A stretch of 64,000 bases of DNA from Pseudomonas sp. MUP55 (lineage in GTDB: Bacteria; Pseudomonadota; Gammaproteobacteria; Pseudomonadales; Pseudomonadaceae). Every line of letters begins with the position of its first letter. Position 1 is the first letter of the stretch. The translations under genes and the position numbers were made by a program. This document shows positions 58,828-64,000 of this stretch, in pieces. Under the pieces are notes generated by a model. That model did not search any database, was not told where the DNA came from, and saw only the letters and a list, made by a program, of their open reading frames with translations. The DNA lies in contig NZ_CP138214.1 in the NCBI RefSeq assembly GCF_034043515.1, positions 3,534,001 to 3,598,000 on the forward strand, given 5' to 3'.

Positions 58828-59790
58828 TTTAAAATGTGGGAGGGTTATCAGTCAGGCCTGATCAGCCAGTCGCCGGGTCGTCCCTCCCTTCCCGTCTTCC
58901 AGCACAACGCCCATTGCGGTCAGTTGGTTTTGATCGCTCCTACGCTCTGCGTGGGAGCGCCGCCTGGGACGCTCCGCGTCCCGCCAGCGACACGAGTCCC
59001 GGGGCCTGCGCACTTGTGACGCAGAGCGTCACGGGATGCATTCCCACGCGGAGCTTGGGAACGATCGCAAAGTCAGCAGCCGCCGTTGATTTAAAATGTG
59101 GGAGGGGGCTTGCCCCCGATTGCGGTGGGCCAGTGACAGATGAACTGGCTGAACCCACGCTATCGGGGGCAAGCCCCCTCCCACATTTGTATCGGATTAT
59201 CAGTCAGGCCTGATCAGCCAGCCGCCAGGTCGTGCCGCCCTTCCCGTCTTCCAGCACAACGCCCGTTGCGGTCAGTTGGTTTTGATCGCTCCTACGCTCT
59301 GCGTGGGAGCGCCGCCTGGGACGCTCCGCGTCCCGCCAGCGACACGAGTCCCGGGGCCTGCGCACTTGTGACGCAGAGCGTCACGGGATGCATTCCCACG
59401 CGGAGCTTGGGAACGATCGCAAGTCAGCAGCCATAAAAACTGTGGGAGGGGGCTTGCCCCCGATTGCGGTGGGCCAGTGACAGATGAACTGGCTGAACCA
59501 CCGCTATCGGGGGCAAGCCCCCTCCCACATTTGTATCGGGTTATCAGTCAGGCCTGATCAGCCAGCCGCCAGGTCGTGCCGCCCTTCCCGTCTTCCAGCA
59601 CAACGCCCATTGCGGTCAGTTGGTTTTGATCGCACCTACGCTCTGCGTGGGAGCGCCGGGTCCTGCGCACTTGTGACGCAGAGCGTCACGGGATGCATTC
59701 CCACGCGGAGCTTGGGAACGATCGCAGCAAGTATCTGGAAAAACTGTGGGAGGGGGCTTGCCCCCTCCCACATTTGTATGGGGTTACCGA
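58810..59790. repeat. Tandem array containing copies of the mrpG and cysS 3' ends
   Basis: The gap between the convergent mrpG and cysS genes holds ~350-bp tandem units: REP (full in two copies, 59099-59187 and 59442-59530; collapsed at 58834-58844 and 59745-59772), a ~80-base copy of the cysS 3' end (58845, 59197, 59541; the original starts ~59784), and a ~137-base palindromic element (58932-59068, 59284-59420, shortened at 59628-59725). The mrpG tail is copied at 59072-59102. No gene lies in it. Confidence 0.88.
59745..59772 (-). terminator. Collapsed REP hairpin at the cysS 3' end
   Basis: Perfect 13-bp stem (TGTGGGAGGGGGC / GCCCCCTCCCACA) with a 2-base loop, 20 bases beyond the cysS stop. 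It has no T run but could halt or protect the cysS transcript. Confidence 0.45.
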
Positions 59791-61179
<1,389 letters not shown>

Positions 61180-61194
61180 GATGTTTCCCTTAAA

Positions 61195-62895
61195 TCACTG
61201 GCCCCACGAATCTCGCAAGGTCACGGTACGGTTGAATACCGGAGCACCGGGTTTGGAGTCCTTGATATCCGCGCAGAAGTAGCCTTCGCGCTCGAACTGG
61301 AAACGGTCTTCCGGCTGTGCGTCACCAAGCGATGGCTCGGCACGACAACCAGTGAGTACTTGCAGGGAGTCAGGGTTGATGTTGTCGAGGAAACTCGCGC
61401 TGTCTTCGGCTTTCTCAGGGTTGGCCGAGCGGAACAGACGATCGTACAGGCGCACTTCGCACTTGATGCTGGCAGCGGCCGGTACCCAGTGGACCACACC
61501 CTTGACCTTGCGGCCTTCAGGGTTCTTGCCCAGGGTGTCCGGATCGTACGAGCAGCGCAGTTCGACGATGTTGCCATCGGCGTCCTTGATCGCTTCGTCG
61601 GCGCGGATCACGTAGCTGCCGCGCAGGCGTACTTCGCCGTTCGGTTCCAGGCGCTTGTAGCCCTTTGGCGGCTCTTCCATGAAGTCATCGCGGTCGATGT
61701 AGATTTCACGGGCGAACGGCAGCTTGCGCACGCCGAGTTCTTCTTTCTGCGGATGACGCGGCAGTTCGAGGTTCTCGACCTGGTCCTGCGGGTAGTTGGT
61801 GATCACGACTTTCAACGGACGCAGCACGCACATGGCGCGCGGTGCATTGGCATCCAGGTCCTGACGGATGCTGAATTCGAGCATGCCGAAGTCGACCACG
61901 CCGTCGGAACGGTTGGTGCCGACCATCTCGCAGAAGTTACGGATCGACGCCGGGGTGTAGCCGCGACGGCGGAAGCCCGACAGGGTGGACATGCGCGGGT
62001 CGTCCCAGCCATGCACGTGTTTTTCATCGACCAGTTGCTTGAGCTTGCGCTTGCTGGTGATGGTGTAGTTCAGGTTCAGGCGGCTGAACTCATACTGGCG
62101 CGGCTGTGCCGGCACCGGCAGGTTGCTCAGGAACCACTCGTACAGCGGACGATGGCTCTCGAACTCCAGGGTGCAGATGGAGTGGGTGATGCCTTCGATG
62201 GCGTCCGACTGACCGTGGGTGAAGTCGTAGTTGGGGTAGATGCACCACTTGTCACCGGTCTGGTGGTGGTGGGCATGGCGGATGCGGTACATGATCGGGT
62301 CGCGCAGGTTCATGTTCGGCGAGGCCATGTCGATCTTGGCTCGCAGCACGCGGGCGCCGTCCGGGAACTCACCGGCGCGCATGCGGGCGAACCAGTCGAG
62401 GTTCTCTTCTACCGAACGGTCGCGAAACGGGCTGTTCTTGCCAGGCTCGGTCAGCGTGCCGCGGTATTCGCGCGCCTGTTCCGGGCTCAGGTCGTCGACA
62501 TAGGCCTTGCCGGCCTTGATCAGCTCGACGGCCCAGTCGTGCAACTGGTCGAAGTATTGCGAGGCGTAGCGCACTTCACCGGACCATTCAAAGCCCAGCC
62601 ACTTCACGTCGCTTTCGATGGCGTCGATGTATTCCTGGTCTTCCTTGGCCGGGTTGGTGTCGTCGAAACGCAGGTGCGTGACGCCACCGAACTCCTGGGC
62701 CAGCCCGAAGTTCACGCAGATCGACTTGGCGTGACCGATGTGCAGGTAGCCGTTGGGCTCCGGCGGGAAACGGGTGACGATCTGCGTGTGCTTGCCCGAA
62801 TCGAGGTCCGCCTGGATGATCGGGCGCAGGAAATTGACCGGGACGGCAGGTCCGGCCTTGGAATTCGAGGTAGGGTCGACAGTGGGCTTGCTCAT
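61195..62895 (-). CDS. glnS: Glutaminyl-tRNA synthetase
   Basis: 566 residues from [16 protein letters not shown]. Class I motifs: [20 protein letters not shown] (HIGH) and [12 protein letters not shown] (the KMSKS equivalent), plus [20 protein letters not shown] of the GlnRS/GluRS group and the C-terminal anticodon-binding barrels. An in-frame upstream codon at 62997 is not used. It forms an operon with cysS and is divergent from ppiB; the 239-base gap should hold both promoters, though I could not assign them. Confidence 0.97.
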   Translation of the reverse strand: MSKPTVDPTSNSKAGPAVPVNFLRPIIQADLDSGKHTQIVTRFPPEPNGYLHIGHAKSICVNFGLAQEFGGVTHLRFDDTNPAKEDQEYIDAIESDVKWLGFEWSGEVRYASQYFDQLHDWAVELIKAGKAYVDDLSPEQAREYRGTLTEPGKNSPFRDRSVEENLDWFARMRAGEFPDGARVLRAKIDMASPNMNLRDPIMYRIRHAHHHQTGDKWCIYPNYDFTHGQSDAIEGITHSICTLEFESHRPLYEWFLSNLPVPAQPRQYEFSRLNLNYTITSKRKLKQLVDEKHVHGWDDPRMSTLSGFRRRGYTPASIRNFCEMVGTNRSDGVVDFGMLEFSIRQDLDANAPRAMCVLRPLKVVITNYPQDQVENLELPRHPQKEELGVRKLPFAREIYIDRDDFMEEPPKGYKRLEPNGEVRLRGSYVIRADEAIKDADGNIVELRCSYDPDTLGKNPEGRKVKGVVHWVPAAASIKCEVRLYDRLFRSANPEKAEDSASFLDNINPDSLQVLTGCRAEPSLGDAQPEDRFQFEREGYFCADIKDSKPGAPVFNRTVTLRDSWGQ

Positions 62896-63134
62896 AGGAT
62901 CCTTGAACAGACAGGTTCGTGGCCGGTTGGGGCCAGACAAAACAAAGGCGTTATCATAGCTGATGCTGTCAAGCCGCTGACAGCGGTTGAGGTGCATTTA
63001 ACGCACCGGTGGTAAAAAACCACCTCGAAATTCCTGCGCGGCACGCTAAACTGCGCGCCTTGGCCGACGTTTAGCCAGACAGGTAAGGCGCCCAGGCGCT
63101 CAAACCCACGAATTCCCTGAAAAGAGTAGTGAAC

Positions 63135-63641
63135 ATGACTCAAGTCAAACTGACCACCAACCACGGTGACATCGTCATCGAGCTGAACGCCGAGAAAGCG
63201 CCGATCACCGTCGCCAACTTCATCGAGTACGTCAAAGCCGGCCACTACGAAAACACCGTTTTCCACCGTGTCATCGGCAACTTCATGATCCAGGGCGGCG
63301 GTTTCGAGCCAGGCATGAAAGAGAAGAAAGACAAGCGTCCAAGCATCCAGAACGAAGCGGACAACGGCCTTTCCAACGACAAGTACACCGTCGCCATGGC
63401 CCGTACCATGGAGCCGCATTCGGCCTCCGCGCAGTTCTTCATCAACGTTGCCGACAACGCCTTCCTGAACCACAGCGGCAAGAACGTGCAGGGTTGGGGC
63501 TATGCCGTGTTCGGTAAAGTCACCGCCGGCACCGACGTTGTCGACAAGATCAAAGGCGTGTCCACCACGTCCAAGGCCGGTCACCAGGATGTTCCAGCAG
63601 AAGACGTGATCGTCGAGAAAGCCGAGATCATCGAAGCGTGA
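63135..63641 (+). CDS. ppiB: Peptidyl-prolyl cis-trans isomerase B (cytoplasmic cyclophilin)
   Basis: 168 residues, the usual length. [20 protein letters not shown] is the cyclophilin active-site strand with the catalytic Arg, and [18 protein letters not shown] is the second signature. No signal peptide. A GTG two codons upstream is possible. The stop overlaps lpxH (GTGA). Confidence 0.96.
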   Translation: MTQVKLTTNHGDIVIELNAEKAPITVANFIEYVKAGHYENTVFHRVIGNFMIQGGGFEPGMKEKKDKRPSIQNEADNGLSNDKYTVAMARTMEPHSASAQFFINVADNAFLNHSGKNVQGWGYAVFGKVTAGTDVVDKIKGVSTTSKAGHQDVPAEDVIVEKAEIIEA

Positions 63642-64000
63642 TATTGCTGATTTCAGACTTGCATCTGGAAGAGGAACGCCCGGACATCACCCGGGCGTTT
63701 CTGGATCTGCTCCACGGCCGCGCCCGTGGCGCCCAGGCGTTGTACATTCTGGGGGACTTCTTTGAAGCCTGGATTGGCGACGATGGGATGACACCGTTCC
63801 AGCGTTCCATCTGTGCAGCGCTGCGCGAACTGAGCGACAGCGGCACTCCGATTTTCATCATGCACGGCAACCGCGATTTCCTGATCGGCAAGGCGTTCTG
63901 CAAAGCGGCAGGCGCAACCTTGCTCAAGGACCCGAGTGTCGTGCAGCTCGCTGGCGAACCCGTGCTGCTGATGCACGGCGACAGCCTCTGCACCCGCGAC
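63638..64000 (+). CDS. lpxH: UDP-2,3-diacylglucosamine hydrolase LpxH, N-terminal part
   Basis: The first 121 residues are present; the gene runs off the right edge. GTG start overlapping ppiB. LpxH makes lipid X in lipid A synthesis. Metallophosphoesterase motifs are visible: [11 protein letters not shown] (D and H), [12 protein letters not shown] (GD), MHGNRDFL (GNRD) and [12 protein letters not shown] at the edge. Confidence 0.95.
   Translation, partial: MILLISDLHLEEERPDITRAFLDLLHGRARGAQALYILGDFFEAWIGDDGMTPFQRSICAALRELSDSGTPIFIMHGNRDFLIGKAFCKAAGATLLKDPSVVQLAGEPVLLMHGDSLCTRD

Noticed and set aside
58810..59790. Possible CRISPR array
   Set aside because: Units are ~350 bp with gene-end copies and palindromes, not short direct repeats with unique spacers; no cas genes nearby.

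Overview
The window is chromosomal DNA of a fluorescent-group Pseudomonas. The basis is the gene order mnmA-hflD-purB ... aceA ... nuoA-N, a fused NuoCD, a fused MrpAB, a SfnB/flavin monooxygenase sulfur locus, high GC with long open antisense frames, and many copies of the Pseudomonas intergenic REP palindrome (GTGGGAGGGGGCTTGCCCCC). The species call is inference; everything below was read from the sequence by eye.

Layout. 1-7.5 kb: housekeeping genes (3' end of mnmA, hflD, purB, the ribosomal oxygenase roxA/ycfD, a GNAT acetyltransferase, a small periplasmic protein with a secretin-type N domain, isocitrate lyase aceA behind a long, structured leader). 7.5-22.4 kb: the complete 13-gene nuo operon for NADH:quinone oxidoreductase (complex I), closed by a strong terminator. 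22.6-33 kb: a set of small units, comprising a HigB/HigA-type toxin-antitoxin pair, an outer-membrane barrel protein, arylamine N-acetyltransferase, three tiny conserved proteins, a DUF3087-like membrane protein, two MFS exporters, a DyP peroxidase, a GapN-type aldehyde dehydrogenase and an FUSC-family membrane protein. 33.2-39 kb: a TetR regulator divergent from a four-gene tripartite ABC export system (ATPase, permease, TolC-like channel, adaptor).

39-40.7 kb: a tandem REP array whose third unit is split by an IS110-family element. The 2-bp core (AG/CT) can be read at both junctions, and the non-coding end upstream of the transposase folds into two stem-loops whose loops carry short matches to the REP target and to the element's own ends. 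This is what a bridge RNA looks like. 40.7-50.9 kb, minus strand: a FAD/NAD(P)-binding protein and a Liv-type ABC importer operon that starts with an acyl-CoA-synthetase-like gene lacking the adenylation P-loop. Upstream of it is a sulfur-scavenging operon (sfnB, a free-standing C-terminal SfnB-like domain, an NtaA/SnaA/DszA-type monooxygenase) behind a good sigma-54 promoter match. The two operons are separated only by a REP pair, into which the monooxygenase reading frame runs.

51-64 kb: an XRE-cupin regulator divergent from an EamA exporter; the six-gene Mrp Na+/H+ antiporter operon; a ~0.95 kb tandem array in which the 3' ends of mrpG and cysS have been copied together with REP and another palindromic element; then cysS, glnS, and divergently ppiB and the 5' end of lpxH. 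No tRNA, rRNA or CRISPR was seen. The most unusual items are the readable IS110 bridge-RNA/REP pairing, the mrpG-cysS duplication array, and the decayed or partial enzymes in the sulfur/Liv region.
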